A stretch of DNA of 64,000 nt from Ruminococcus sp. (GCA_017470905.1 JAFUXL010000007.1:124001-188000); one strand, 5' to 3'. Positions 17,804 to 27,434 are shown, counted from the stretch's first letter. Numbers and translations are program-made. Notes: a model not told the origin generated them from the letters alone.

Positions 17804-17828
17804 GTATAAATTAAAAATCAAAAATCTC

Positions 17829-17857
17829 TTGCATACTTCATGAAAATGTGTTATAAT
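17829..17857 (+). promoter_or_regulatory. Promoter of the coiled-coil membrane protein gene
   Basis: TTGCAT at 17829-17834, 17 bp, TATAAT at 17852-17857. The transcript would begin near 17864 and carry both leader repeats. Confidence 0.75.
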
Positions 17858-17886
17858 TTATCCTGATATATTTGAAAATTAACACA

Positions 17887-18083
17887 GAGAAAATTTTCGC
17901 CCTTGACATGAAAGAGAACGGAGCGCAGCGCAGTGAACGAAATGTCAAGATTTAAAAGGCGAAAATTGACGATTTTAAATACAGAGGAAATTTTTGCCCT
18001 TGCCGTATGAACGAACGGAACGCAGTGAAGTGAGTGAGTAGGCAAGAGACAAGGGGCAAAAATTGACGATTTTAAATAGGTGA
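17887..18083 (+). repeat. Structured leader repeat, tandem copies C1 and C2
   Basis: C1 spans 17887-17982 and C2 17984-18083. C1 outer stem: AATTTTCGCC with GGCGAAAATT; inner: CTTGACAT with ATGTCAAG. C2 outer: AATTTTTGCCC with GGGCAAAAATT; inner: CTTGCC with GGCAAG. C2 ends in AAATAGGTGAT before the ATG at 18088. Confidence 0.85.
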
Positions 18084-18087
18084 TATT

Positions 18088-18990
18088 ATGGATAAAAATA
18101 AGAATAATCAGAATACAGATGACGAAAAACTGCATATATCAAAGGGCGTTTTTGAAAATGCAAGGGATATTCAGGAAAAACAACTCGAAGAAGAAAGACT
18201 GAGACAGGAAGAAATTCAGAGAAAATTGGCAGAGAGAGAAAAGAAAAAACGTGAGGAACATGACAGACGGCTCGAAGAAGAAAGAAAGGAATTAATCCGC
18301 CTTAAACAGGGCATAATTACCGAAAGCGAAATAATTCACGAGGAAACGGAAAAAGAAGTAAAGCTGAATTTTTTCCAGAAAATCGGAAATTTTTTCTATC
18401 ACAGCAAATGGTGGCTGGGTATGGGCGCAGCAGTCGCCTTTATTACGGTATTCCTGACAATGAGCCTTGTAAACAAGCCCCGACCCGATATGACGGTGCT
18501 TTTTATCGGCGAAAATCAGGCTGTCGGTGAGGAGTCCGACCTCGATAAATATATAGCCTCTTTCAGCGAGGATAATAACAACAACGGCGAAATCCTTGTA
18601 TCGGTGTATTATATTCCCTATACCGACAATCCGCAGAAAAACTATGCAAACGGTGTCGATACAAAGCTTACTGCCGAGCTGCAGTCCGCAGGCTCGGTCA
18701 TAGTGATAGGCAATAATCAGATTGAAAATGTTTTAAATCCCGATGATGTGTTTGTGGATTTAAGCAGCATCTATCCCGATAATCCCAATGTGGACGGCTA
18801 TAAATTTATGCTTGAAAACACGGATATTGCCGGGAGAATAGGTGTAGAAAAGAAATATATAAAGGACGGTATGTTTCTTGCCATACGCAAGCCCAGAAAA
18901 TTAATGTATTCAAACGAAAAAGATATGCAGAAAACCTATGACAGGGATTTTAAAGTATTCGACAGCATGATAAATGATTTATCTGAATAA
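18088..18990 (+). CDS. Unknown single-pass membrane protein with N-terminal coiled coil
   Basis: 300 residues; I do not recognise a family. Residues 25-75 are a highly charged Glu/Arg/Lys coiled coil (KQLEEERLRQEEIQRKLAER), then one membrane helix at about 108-128 (WWLGMGAAVAFITVFLTMSL) and a C-terminal domain of about 170 residues that begins PDMTVLFIGENQAV and would lie outside. The long helical cytoplasmic stalk could interact with a partner or the nucleoid, but nothing in the sequence proves this. Translated from a long leader with two structured repeats. A terminator follows directly. Confidence 0.8.
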   Translation: MDKNKNNQNTDDEKLHISKGVFENARDIQEKQLEEERLRQEEIQRKLAEREKKKREEHDRRLEEERKELIRLKQGIITESEIIHEETEKEVKLNFFQKIGNFFYHSKWWLGMGAAVAFITVFLTMSLVNKPRPDMTVLFIGENQAVGEESDLDKYIASFSEDNNNNGEILVSVYYIPYTDNPQKNYANGVDTKLTAELQSAGSVIVIGNNQIENVLNPDDVFVDLSSIYPDNPNVDGYKFMLENTDIAGRIGVEKKYIKDGMFLAIRKPRKLMYSNEKDMQKTYDRDFKVFDSMINDLSE

Positions 18991-19021
18991 ATTCTCCTCC
19001 GCTTCGGCGGAGGATTTTTTG
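18991..19021 (+). terminator. Intrinsic terminator
   Basis: CTCCTCCGCttcgGCGGAGG hairpin with a UUCG-type loop, followed by six T. It starts directly after the stop codon at 18990. Confidence 0.92.
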
Positions 19022-19047
19022 TAAAATAAAAAAATTTATTTTCCCTA

Positions 19048-19076
19048 TTGACAAATTGAAAATTATGTGATATTAT
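19048..19076 (+). promoter_or_regulatory. Promoter of the GntR-ABC operon
   Basis: TTGACA at 19048-19053, 17 bp, TATTAT at 19071-19076. An imperfect inverted repeat downstream (CCGTA ... TACGG, 19091-19121) may be the GntR operator. Confidence 0.75.
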
Positions 19077-19133
19077 ATAACTGTAATAACCGTACCACAT
19101 GATATAGTACACTTGTTACGGAAAGGAGTGCCT

Positions 19134-19511
19134 ATGTTTTCTATCGACCTTACAAGCCGTGTGCCTATCTATGAGCAGATTTGTAAAAAAATTACCGAAC
19201 TCGTTCTCAACGGCACACTCAGCGAAAACGACCAGCTCCCAAGCGTGAGGAGCTTCGCAAAGGACTCGGGTGTAAATCCCAATACTGTCGCAAAAGCCTA
19301 TCAGGAACTCGAAAGAAACGGAATTATATATTCCGTCCCCGGACGTGGCAGCTTTATCGCAAAGCAGAAAATGGAAGAGTTTAAGAACAATGCCCTCGCA
19401 AATTTCGATATTGCGGCTGTTTCGGCTTTCGATGTGGGCATACCTCCCGATGAACTCAAAAAAAGAATAGACAAAATCCATGATAATTACAGAAAGGGGA
19501 AACAATTATGA
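19134..19511 (+). CDS. GntR-family regulator, YtrA type
   Basis: 125 residues; the ATG at 19134 follows GGAAAGGAGTG. The winged helix fills residues 5-75 (VPIYEQICKKITELVLNGTL, LPSVRSFAKDSGVNPNTVAK, GIIYSVPGRGSF) and only a short C-terminal tail follows, which is typical of the YtrA subfamily that represses ABC transporter operons. Its stop overlaps the ABC ATPase start by 4 bp, so it probably represses its own operon. Confidence 0.93.
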   Translation: MFSIDLTSRVPIYEQICKKITELVLNGTLSENDQLPSVRSFAKDSGVNPNTVAKAYQELERNGIIYSVPGRGSFIAKQKMEEFKNNALANFDIAAVSAFDVGIPPDELKKRIDKIHDNYRKGKQL

Positions 19512-20434
19512 TTGAGCTGAAAAATACTGTGAAGAAATTCGACAGCTATACCGCTCTTGACGGGGTAGACTTAACCATTGAAAAGGGAACGGCTTTCGGA
19601 CTTCTCGGCTCTAACGGAGCAGGAAAATCAACCATACTGCGCCTTTTATCGGGAATTTACAGACCCGAGGGCGGAGAAATTCTCATTGACGGCGAAAGCG
19701 TTTACGATAACGTCAGCGCAAAGCAGAAGGTATTCTTCATTAATGACGAAACTGTACAATTCGGAAATTTTACTCTCAAAAAGCTGAAAGAGTTTTACAA
19801 GGGGTATTACAGGAATTTCTCGGACGAGATTTTTGAAAAATTAAGGACAAGGGTAAATCTTCCGCTCGACAAAAAGCTGAATACTTTCTCAAAGGGCATG
19901 AAACGTCAGGCTATAGTTATAATCGGTCTTGCAAGCCAGACGGATTACCTGCTCCTTGACGAAGCCTTTGACGGTCTTGACCCCACCATGAGGATTATCG
20001 TAAAGAAAATGCTTGTCGATGCCATGCTTGACAGACAGCTTACAACGATAATTTCTTCCCATAACCTCAAGGAGATAAACGAACTCTGCGACACTGCCGC
20101 ACTTCTGCATCAGGGAAAAATTATATTCTCCCGTGACATCGACAGCATTAAGGGCAATATCCACAAGGTACAGGTTGTATTCCCGAAGGACGAAAACGGA
20201 AATGCAGCTGAATACTCAAAGGAGGATTTTCAGGGTCTTGAAATACTCCACTTTGAAAGAAGTCAGAGCATATACTACATCATCATAAAGGGAGATGAGG
20301 ATACCATAAAGGCGTTTTTCGCCCCGAAAAGGCCTATGCTCCTCGAAATAATACCGCTTACTCTCGAAGAAATATTCATCTATGAACTGGAGGTGCTTGG
20401 CTATGACAGCAGCGACATCAACTCAGAAAAATAA
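19508..20434 (+). CDS. ABC transporter ATP-binding protein
   Basis: 308 residues, one nucleotide-binding domain. Walker A GSNGAGKST at about 35-43, signature FSKGMKRQ in place of LSGGQ, Walker B YLLLDEAFDGLD and the switch His in IISSHNLKEI. Pairs with the permease encoded next, whose start codon overlaps its end by 32 bp. The YtrA-type operon context suggests export or response to a cell-envelope-active compound, but the substrate is unknown. Confidence 0.93.
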   Translation: MIELKNTVKKFDSYTALDGVDLTIEKGTAFGLLGSNGAGKSTILRLLSGIYRPEGGEILIDGESVYDNVSAKQKVFFINDETVQFGNFTLKKLKEFYKGYYRNFSDEIFEKLRTRVNLPLDKKLNTFSKGMKRQAIVIIGLASQTDYLLLDEAFDGLDPTMRIIVKKMLVDAMLDRQLTTIISSHNLKEINELCDTAALLHQGKIIFSRDIDSIKGNIHKVQVVFPKDENGNAAEYSKEDFQGLEILHFERSQSIYYIIIKGDEDTIKAFFAPKRPMLLEIIPLTLEEIFIYELEVLGYDSSDINSEK

Positions 20435-22601
20435 GACGGGAAAACCCGGCAGCTTTATGCGCAGACGCTTTTTCAACGGCATATCCGAGAACAGAAGAAT
20501 GCTGATTGTGAACATTGTGCTGGAAATAATCGGTCTGCCGCTGATTGTTCTCGTAAGCATAATCGAAGAATACAGAAACGAACAGAATATACATTACTAC
20601 AATAACCTTGAAATCTACATTGTCATCGGCTTTATCGCACTGGCGATAAGCATTCTTATGGGAATGATTGTTGCAATGCATCATTTCAGGTATTTATACA
20701 CGAAATCCATTGTTGACATGAATTATTCCCTTCCGCTGAATACCCGTGAAAGATTTACGGCGGACTATCTTTCCGGACTGTTCGTATATCTCGTCCCTGC
20801 AATAGGCGCAGTGATTTTAAGCTCTATAATCTTTGCCATAGGCTCGCCCTTTCTGACTCAGGCGGACGAAGTATGGACAGCAATGCCGATTATGCTGTGT
20901 ATTGTGTCTGTTGTAATACTGGGAATGATATTGTACTATACGCTCTCCGTGCTGTCGCTGACATTCTGCGGAAGTGTATTCGAGTCGGCATTCTGCATAA
21001 TCGCCGTAAATGTAATGATACCTGCGGTAATTGCCTGCTTGTGGTTTGCAATTGTTTCAGCATCGGGATTTGGTCTTGACGAGGCATCAATCATGTACAG
21101 CCCGGTATTCAATTCGACAAGTCCATTCGGTGCGGCAATGTTCTGTGGAATATACGCAGACGATTTATTTGACGATGAAGCTGTAGCACTGACATATATC
21201 CGATGGGTAATAACGACGCTTATCGTTACCGCAATATATCTTTTCACTGCATACTTCCTCTACAAAAAGAGAAAGGCTGAGGACGTTTCAAAGCCCTATG
21301 TATACAAGGCATATTTCTATTTCATCATGACATCTGCGGTATTCTGCATACTTTCACTCTTCATCATGTACGACAGCAGCGATTTATTCGGCGGAGTTTT
21401 CATCTGTGCTATAGGCTGGTTCATCATGGAGGTAGTAACAAGACGAGGCTTCAGGCGTTTCTGGACGGCGGCAATAGGTTTCTGTGCGGCAGTCGGAACA
21501 GTCCTCGGCATATGCGGAATATGCAAGGTAACAGACGGCTTCGGCGCATCAAGACACGTTCCCTCGCCCCTAAATATATCAAGCGTTGAGCTTTCGTCTT
21601 ATGATTTGCACATACCCGACTCAAGTACAATCTACAGAGACAGGGACGTAATAAAAGCCGCTGTCGAGCTTAATAAGGAAATTGTTGACAGACACTACAA
21701 TCCTAAAGATTATCAGTACAGGGTTGCAAATAATATAGATACTGCATTCCCGAATGTTTACGACTGTCAGAGAATACAGATAACATACAGGACGAGAACA
21801 GGCTCGACTAAGGTAAGGGAATATTCATTCGCATCGGGAATTGCAGGCGATTTAGTGCAGGCTGTACTTCTTTCGGACGAATATGCCGAAGATGTCACGG
21901 AAAGTATTGTTCTTATGTCGTTAAGCAATGCAGGTCACCCATACTATGATTATGAGACATTCATAAAGGATAGTAATAACTATGGCGGAAATGTTTCATA
22001 TTCCCTCGCAGGCGGCATTGAAAGAAGTCAGAAAAATCTTTCACACGAAAAGCTGATTGCCCTTGTGGAAGCCTATAAAAAGGATTTGAACGAACTCACT
22101 GCGGAGGACTTGCAAAATTCGCATGAAGTTGCCGAAATATTCGGCTACTGGGTGCTTGACTGCTTTAATGACACTCTCGCACTTATGGACAAATACGGCA
22201 TGAAAGCAAGCGAAATAAACAGCGAAGACAATCACTATGATTTAGATGACATAGCAGTAATTGCAAACCCTGTTTTCTATTCGGCAGAGGTGGATATATA
22301 TAATTCAGACCGTATCTATTACATTCACCGCCCTGCGAATGATGAAAGCTATACTCTTCCCGACAGGATAACATCTTCCGAATGGGAAGGATACTACGGT
22401 GCAGTTGAAGATTATGCAGCCACTCACAGGATAAAATCCTATGATGCGGCTGCGGATATAATGAATATGATAACCCCCGTTGTAACGGGAGAATATCCCC
22501 TTGCAGTCGTTGTCACAAAGGATAACGGATGCTATTATATCCTCGACCACGGAAACAATAAAGAAATTCTCGAAAAAGCAATGTCAGAGCTTTACCGTTA
22601 A
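20403..22601 (+). CDS. ABC transporter permease with large extracytoplasmic domain
   Basis: 732 residues. The ATG at 20403 follows CTGGAGGTGCTTGGCT; an upstream in-frame ATG at 20382 lacks a ribosome site. The first 400 residues hold about eight or nine membrane helices, for example LVNIVLEIIGLPLIVLVSII and FRRFWTAAIGFCAAVGTVLG. The last 320 residues are soluble and probably outside the membrane. It lacks the FtsX signature that I would expect of a MacB-type permease. Partner of the ATPase at 19508. Confidence 0.85.
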   Translation: MTAATSTQKNKTGKPGSFMRRRFFNGISENRRMLIVNIVLEIIGLPLIVLVSIIEEYRNEQNIHYYNNLEIYIVIGFIALAISILMGMIVAMHHFRYLYTKSIVDMNYSLPLNTRERFTADYLSGLFVYLVPAIGAVILSSIIFAIGSPFLTQADEVWTAMPIMLCIVSVVILGMILYYTLSVLSLTFCGSVFESAFCIIAVNVMIPAVIACLWFAIVSASGFGLDEASIMYSPVFNSTSPFGAAMFCGIYADDLFDDEAVALTYIRWVITTLIVTAIYLFTAYFLYKKRKAEDVSKPYVYKAYFYFIMTSAVFCILSLFIMYDSSDLFGGVFICAIGWFIMEVVTRRGFRRFWTAAIGFCAAVGTVLGICGICKVTDGFGASRHVPSPLNISSVELSSYDLHIPDSSTIYRDRDVIKAAVELNKEIVDRHYNPKDYQYRVANNIDTAFPNVYDCQRIQITYRTRTGSTKVREYSFASGIAGDLVQAVLLSDEYAEDVTESIVLMSLSNAGHPYYDYETFIKDSNNYGGNVSYSLAGGIERSQKNLSHEKLIALVEAYKKDLNELTAEDLQNSHEVAEIFGYWVLDCFNDTLALMDKYGMKASEINSEDNHYDLDDIAVIANPVFYSAEVDIYNSDRIYYIHRPANDESYTLPDRITSSEWEGYYGAVEDYAATHRIKSYDAAADIMNMITPVVTGEYPLAVVVTKDNGCYYILDHGNNKEILEKAMSELYR

Positions 22602-22624
22602 ACAAAATATCTACTCCTCCTTAA

Positions 22625-22662
22625 AATCTCTCCCTTTGCAGCCTGCGGAGGGAGAGATTATT
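22625..22662 (+). terminator. Terminator after the ABC permease gene
   Basis: AATCTCTCCCT and AGGGAGAGATT pair around a GC-rich loop and are followed by TATTTAT. Confidence 0.75.
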
Positions 22663-22682
22663 TATAAAATAAAATGAAACTA

Positions 22683-22711
22683 TTGACATTCCGTGAATAA
22701 AATGCTACAAT
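22683..22711 (+). promoter_or_regulatory. Promoter of the GH5 gene
   Basis: TTGACA at 22683-22688, 17 bp, TACAAT at 22706-22711. Confidence 0.8.
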
Positions 22712-22781
22712 GTATATACAATATCTGCATATACCTGCCAAAGCACGGCATATATGCGTTATGAGAGGGGTAATATTTATT

Positions 22782-24668
22782 ATGAAGAAATTGACAAAAA
22801 GAATTGCCGCAACGTTTTCGGCTGCGGCAATTGCTGCAACAGGTGCAGTTTCACTGTTTTCACCTGCTGCAAGCTATGCCGTTGACACAAATAACGATGA
22901 CTGGCTCCACGCAGTCGGCAGCCGTCTCTATGACGAAAACGGAAACGAAGTATGGCTCACGGGCGCAAACTGGTTCGGCTTCAACTGTACGGAAAGATGT
23001 CCGCATTATCTCTATGCAGGCGACTGCGACGATATGCTCAGGGAGGTTGCCGAAAGAGGCATAAATGTCATACGTTTCCCCATTTCGACCGAACTTATCT
23101 ATGAGTGGATGAACGGACTTGACGGTCCTGTTTCGGGCGGCGGACTTCAGGCGGCTTATAATCCTCCCACAGACGAGGACGACGGAAACGGCGGTGTCGT
23201 AAAGGCAGGTACCTACGGAAGCATTAACAAGGATTTCGTGCTTGCGGACGGAATGACCCACGTAAATTCGCAGCAGGCATTTGAGATAATCCTCAGCAAG
23301 TGCAAAAAATACGGAATAAAGGCTTTCGTTGACATTCACAGCCCCCATGCCGACAATTCGGGTCATAACTATAACCTCTGGTACGGCAAGGAAATGAACG
23401 ACCATGACGTGACCGTCACTACCGATATTTGGATAGAGACTACCGCATGGCTTGCGGAACAGTATAAAAATGACGATACTCTCCTCGGCTTTGACCTCAA
23501 GAACGAACCCCACGGAAAGGGTCAGGAGGGCGCAAAAGCCGCTAAATGGGACGGCTCGACCGATGAAAACAACTGGGCTTATGCCGCTGCAAAATGTGCC
23601 GATGCAGTTCTCGATGCAAATCCCAAGGCTCTCATATTCATAGAGGGTGTTGAACAGTCGTTAAGCGGCGCACAGGCAGGCGACTACTGGGGCATTGCCG
23701 ACAGACGTGACAACTCCCCCTATATCGGCGCATGGTGGGGCGGAAATTTCCGTGGTGCGAGGGAATATCCCATTAAGCCCGAACACGGAACAAGTCAGAT
23801 TGTATATTCTCCCCACGACTACGGCCCTTCCGTTTATGCACAGACATGGTTTGAAAAGGATTTTACCGAACAGACGCTCCTTGACGACTACTGGTACGAT
23901 ACATGGGCTTACATCAATGCAGAGGACATCGCCCCCGAATTAATCGGCGAATGGGGCGGTCATATGGACGGTGCGGAAAATCAGAAATGGATGGAGCTTC
24001 TCCGTGACTATATGATAAATCACCACATAAATCATACGTTCTGGTGTCTGAATACCAATTCGGGCGATACGGGCGGTCTCTGGGCAGGATTTTCCTACAA
24101 TATAAATGATGTTTCCGACAAGTCCAACGGAACTACTATCACATGGGAAGAGGATAAGTATGCGCTCTTCGAGAAATCTCTCTGGCAGACACAGAAAACA
24201 GGCAAGTATATAGGACTTGACCACCAGACACCCCTCGGCGTGAGCGGCACGGGTCTTTCACTCAATGAATTTTATGAGAAATATTCATCGACAGAGGGCA
24301 GCAACCTTGACGGCGGCACTATTATCGGCGGCAAGCCCATAGATGCCGATACTCCTGCCGAAACAACAACAGTTGTTACATCGACAGGAGACGTGACGAC
24401 CGCAACGGCAGCCACAGTTACAACAGTCAGCGAAAATTCGGGCAGTGACGAATACCTTGCAGGCGATGCAAACCTCGACGGAAAGGTTTCTATCTCCGAT
24501 GCGGTAAGAGTACTCCAGTATCTCGCAAACGGCGATAAATACGACCTCAGCGCACAGGCAAAGAATAATGCCGATGTTGACGGAGTTGAGGGTATTTCGG
24601 GCAAGGATGCGGCATCTATCCAGAAATTCGATGCTGGCATTATAAAATCACTCCCCGAAAAAGCCTGA
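22782..24668 (+). CDS. Secreted GH5 endoglucanase with C-terminal dockerin
   Basis: 628 residues; the start at 22782 follows GAGAGGGG and begins a signal peptide (MKKLTKRIAATFSAAA, then ending near AASYAVD). The GH5 catalytic domain is about residues 40-500: WLTGANWFGFNCTE, acid/base Glu in DLKNEPHGKG, nucleophile Glu in ELIGEWGGHMDG. The N-terminal motif resembles GH5 subfamily 1. A Thr/Val-rich linker (about 530-560) leads to a type I-like dockerin with two calcium loops (GDANLDGKVSISDAVRVLQY and ADVDGVEGISGKDAASIQKF). It should cleave beta-1,4-glucan as a cellulosome subunit. Confidence 0.94.
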   Translation: MKKLTKRIAATFSAAAIAATGAVSLFSPAASYAVDTNNDDWLHAVGSRLYDENGNEVWLTGANWFGFNCTERCPHYLYAGDCDDMLREVAERGINVIRFPISTELIYEWMNGLDGPVSGGGLQAAYNPPTDEDDGNGGVVKAGTYGSINKDFVLADGMTHVNSQQAFEIILSKCKKYGIKAFVDIHSPHADNSGHNYNLWYGKEMNDHDVTVTTDIWIETTAWLAEQYKNDDTLLGFDLKNEPHGKGQEGAKAAKWDGSTDENNWAYAAAKCADAVLDANPKALIFIEGVEQSLSGAQAGDYWGIADRRDNSPYIGAWWGGNFRGAREYPIKPEHGTSQIVYSPHDYGPSVYAQTWFEKDFTEQTLLDDYWYDTWAYINAEDIAPELIGEWGGHMDGAENQKWMELLRDYMINHHINHTFWCLNTNSGDTGGLWAGFSYNINDVSDKSNGTTITWEEDKYALFEKSLWQTQKTGKYIGLDHQTPLGVSGTGLSLNEFYEKYSSTEGSNLDGGTIIGGKPIDADTPAETTTVVTSTGDVTTATAATVTTVSENSGSDEYLAGDANLDGKVSISDAVRVLQYLANGDKYDLSAQAKNNADVDGVEGISGKDAASIQKFDAGIIKSLPEKA

Positions 24669-24748
24669 ATATACCGCCGCATTCTCTCTCTGCCCCGGAC
24701 GGCGGGACAGTGAAGCATTATTTATCAAAAAAAATTTTCAAAAAACCC

Positions 24749-24777
24749 TTTACAAAGTCCCGATGATGTGATATAAT
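24749..24777 (+). promoter_or_regulatory. rpsO promoter
   Basis: TTTACA at 24749-24754, 17 bp, TATAAT at 24772-24777. The leader to 24862 can fold into an imperfect hairpin (CAGAC with GTCTG, flanked by GACA/TGTC), a possible S15 autoregulatory site that I cannot confirm. Confidence 0.75.
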
Positions 24778-24862
24778 AGTCTTACCGTTTACTCGGACAC
24801 GGGTCAGACCTCGTTTTTCACCCTGTCTGTGTCAGCGGAATATTTTTAAAGAGGTGCTTTCA

Positions 24863-25129
24863 ATGTTACTGAAAGAAGAAAAAACAGCCGTTATCGAGGC
24901 TAACAGAACTCACGAAAACGACACAGGTTCACCTGAGGTGCAGATTGCCATTCTCACAAGAAGAATAAATGACCTTACTGCTCACCTCAAGGAACACAAG
25001 AACGACCACCACTCCAGAAGAGGACTCCTCAAGATGGTTGGTCACAGACGTAACCTCCTTGCTTATCTCAAGAAGAAGGACATAAACAGATACCGTGCTG
25101 TTGTTGAAAAGCTCGGTCTCCGTAAGTAA
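24863..25129 (+). CDS. rpsO: 30S ribosomal protein S15
   Basis: 88 residues, the normal size, binding 16S rRNA in the platform of the small subunit. Recognised by [35 protein letters not shown] and the C-terminal [15 protein letters not shown]. The ATG at 24863 follows AAAGAGGTG; the GTG at 24854 is part of that ribosome site. The neighbour pnp gives the classic rpsO-pnp order. Confidence 0.97.
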   Translation: MLLKEEKTAVIEANRTHENDTGSPEVQIAILTRRINDLTAHLKEHKNDHHSRRGLLKMVGHRRNLLAYLKKKDINRYRAVVEKLGLRK

Positions 25130-25135
25130 TAACTA

Positions 25136-25184
25136 CGCATACAAGGCAGACGGGGTTCATGCCCCTCTGCCTTTACGTCTATGC
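25136..25184 (+). terminator. rpsO stem-loop
   Basis: AGGCAGAcGGGG with CCCCTCTGCCT forms a strong stem, enclosed by CGCATA (about 25136) and TATGCG (about 25179-25184). The T tract is weak, so it may attenuate rather than fully stop transcription into pnp. Confidence 0.7.
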
Positions 25185-25267
25185 GGAGATTTCGATGTTG
25201 GAAGTCAGAGGCAAGCGATAAAGCCGCATATTTATCTTTTGCCTTTAACTTCTTAACTGAAATCTCC
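25185..25267 (+). promoter_or_regulatory. Long pnp leader hairpin, candidate RNase III processing site
   Basis: GGAGATTTC (25185-25193) pairs with GAAATCTCC (25259-25267), GAAGT (25201-25205) with ACTTC (25248-25252), and AGGCAA with TTGCCT nearer the loop. In Escherichia coli a hairpin in this place is cut by RNase III to allow PNPase autoregulation; the same role here is inferred. Confidence 0.65.
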
Positions 25268-25305
25268 TGTAGACATCAGAATATTTCCAATGGAGGCATT
25301 ATCAG

Positions 25306-27429
25306 ATGTTTGAAAATTACAGAACCTTTGAAACAACTTATGCAGGCAGACCGCTTATCGTTGAAACAGGCAAGACCTGCGGTCTTTCCAACGGCTCATG
25401 CTGGGTAAGATACGGCGAAACGGTCGTTATGGCTAACGTTACCGCAAGCGCAAAGCCCAGAGAGGGTGTTGACTTCTTCCCCCTTTCCGTTGATTATGAA
25501 GAAAGAATGTACGCAGTCGGCAAAATCCCCGGCTCTTTCACAAAGAGAGAGGGCAAGCCCTCCGAAAAGGCTATCCTCACTTCAAGATGTGTTGACAGAC
25601 CTATCAGACCGCTTTTCCCCAAGGATATGAGAAATGATGTTTCCGTAGTAATGACTGTTCTCGCCGTTGAACCCGACAATTCCCCCGAAATCGCAGGAAT
25701 GATTGCAACCTCAATTGCTATTTCCATTTCGGATATTCCGTGGAACGGTCCCATTGCGGGAATAAATGTCGGACTTGTTGACGGTCAGATTGTTCTCAAT
25801 CCTACGCTTAAACAGAGAGCAAAGACAGACCTTGTTCTGACGGTTGCAGGTACTGCCGAAAAGATTGTCATGATTGAAGCAGGAGCAAACGAAGTCCCCG
25901 AGGATACCATGCTGGAAGCAATTCTCACGGGTCATGAAGAGATAAAGAAAATGGTAGCTTTCATCAGCGATATACAAAAGCAGATTGGCAAGCCCAAGTT
26001 TGCTTTTGAGTCGCAGGAGGTTGACCATGATATGTTTGATGCGATTGAGGAATTTGCCGCAGAGCGTGTAAAATTTGCCCTCGATACGAATGACAAGGTT
26101 GTCCGTGACGAAAGACTTTCCCCGATTATAGATGATATACACGCAAAATTTGATGAAGTCTATCCCGAAAAAATCGCCATGATAGACGAATGCATATATA
26201 AGCTTCAGAAGAAAATCGTCCGCACATGGCTCTATGAGGGCAAGCGTGTTGACGGCAGAGGAATTGACGAAATCCGTCCCCTTGCCGCAGAAGCAGGCGT
26301 ACTTCCGAGAGTTCACGGTTCGGGACTTTTCACAAGAGGACAGACGCAGGTTCTCACTATAGCTACTTTGGGCCCCGTAAGCGACTCACAGAAAATTGAC
26401 GGTCTTGACGAGGAAGAATCCAAGAGATATATGCACCAGTATAATTTCCCCAGCTATTCCGTAGGCGAGACTAAGCCCAGCAGAGGACCCGGCAGACGTG
26501 AAATTGGTCACGGTGCGCTTGCCGAGCGTGCGCTTGTACCTGTTATCCCGTCCGTTGAGGAGTTCCCCTATTCGCTCAGGCTGGTTTCGGAGGTTCTCTC
26601 TTCAAACGGCTCGACATCGCAGGGAAGTATATGCGGCTCGACACTTGCGCTCATGGACGCAGGTGTACCGATAAAAGCTCCCGTTGCAGGAATTTCGTGC
26701 GGACTTATCACACTCCCCGACAGCGACGACTTCATGACAATGGTAGATATTCAGGGTCTTGAGGATTTCTTCGGCGATATGGATTTCAAGGTAGGCGGCA
26801 CTCACAAGGGCATCACGGCTATACAGGTGGATATAAAGGTTGACGGTCTTACTCCTGCAATCATCAAAGAGGCTTTTGAAAAGACAAGAAAGGCACGTCT
26901 TTATATCCTCGATGAAATTATGCTCAAAGCTATTCCCGAACCGAGGAAAACCGTGAATAAATACGCTCCCAAAATGCTACAGACCAAAGTTCCCGTTGAC
27001 AAGATAAGAGAAGTTATCGGTCAGGGCGGCAAGGTTATCCAGAAAATCTCCGCAGACTGCGATGTAAAAATCGACATAAGCGACGACGGAAATGTATTCA
27101 TCAGCGGCATTGACGGTGACAATACAAGAAAAGCTCTCCAGATAGTCGAGACTATTGCGAACGGTCCCGAAGTCGGAGCAATCTACAGAGGCAAGGTTGT
27201 CCGCATTATGGATTTCGGCGCATTTGTTGAGATAGTACCCGGAATGGACGGACTTGTCCACATCTCAAAGCTTGATAAATCGAGAGTTGAGAAAGTCGAG
27301 GACATTGTTTCGGTAGGCGATGAGATTGTCGTAAAGGTTACGGAAATTGACCGCCAGAACAGAATAAACCTCTCACGCAAGGACGCTCTTGCAGAAATTG
27401 AGGCAAAAAAGAAAAAGTCTGACAAATAA
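25306..27429 (+). CDS. pnp: Polyribonucleotide nucleotidyltransferase (PNPase)
   Basis: Phosphorolytic 3'-5' exoribonuclease of RNA decay; acts as a trimer, often in the degradosome. 707 residues, full length: first RNase PH domain (about 10-145), alpha-helical linker, catalytic second RNase PH domain (about 320-545, with GRREIGHGALAERAL and DFFGDMDFKVGGTHKGITA), KH domain (IGQGGKVIQKIS) and C-terminal S1 domain (GAIYRGKVVRIMDFGAFVEI, shortly before the lysine-rich end). The start follows AATGGAGGCATTATCAG. Probably autoregulated through the leader hairpin before it. Confidence 0.97.
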   Translation: MFENYRTFETTYAGRPLIVETGKTCGLSNGSCWVRYGETVVMANVTASAKPREGVDFFPLSVDYEERMYAVGKIPGSFTKREGKPSEKAILTSRCVDRPIRPLFPKDMRNDVSVVMTVLAVEPDNSPEIAGMIATSIAISISDIPWNGPIAGINVGLVDGQIVLNPTLKQRAKTDLVLTVAGTAEKIVMIEAGANEVPEDTMLEAILTGHEEIKKMVAFISDIQKQIGKPKFAFESQEVDHDMFDAIEEFAAERVKFALDTNDKVVRDERLSPIIDDIHAKFDEVYPEKIAMIDECIYKLQKKIVRTWLYEGKRVDGRGIDEIRPLAAEAGVLPRVHGSGLFTRGQTQVLTIATLGPVSDSQKIDGLDEEESKRYMHQYNFPSYSVGETKPSRGPGRREIGHGALAERALVPVIPSVEEFPYSLRLVSEVLSSNGSTSQGSICGSTLALMDAGVPIKAPVAGISCGLITLPDSDDFMTMVDIQGLEDFFGDMDFKVGGTHKGITAIQVDIKVDGLTPAIIKEAFEKTRKARLYILDEIMLKAIPEPRKTVNKYAPKMLQTKVPVDKIREVIGQGGKVIQKISADCDVKIDISDDGNVFISGIDGDNTRKALQIVETIANGPEVGAIYRGKVVRIMDFGAFVEIVPGMDGLVHISKLDKSRVEKVEDIVSVGDEIVVKVTEIDRQNRINLSRKDALAEIEAKKKKSDK

Positions 27430-27434
27430 ATAAT

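Larger units (their letters stand above)
17727..18087. other. Divergent region between moxR operon and coiled-coil membrane gene
   Basis: Holds two divergent promoters (17775-17803 minus; 17829-17857 plus) and then two tandem structured leader repeats (17887-18083), which form most of a roughly 220-nt 5' untranslated region for the gene at 18088. Confidence 0.7.

Noticed and set aside
22860..23513. 217-residue minus-strand open frame
   Set aside because: Lies inside the GH5 catalytic domain on the other strand, with no promoter or ribosome site.
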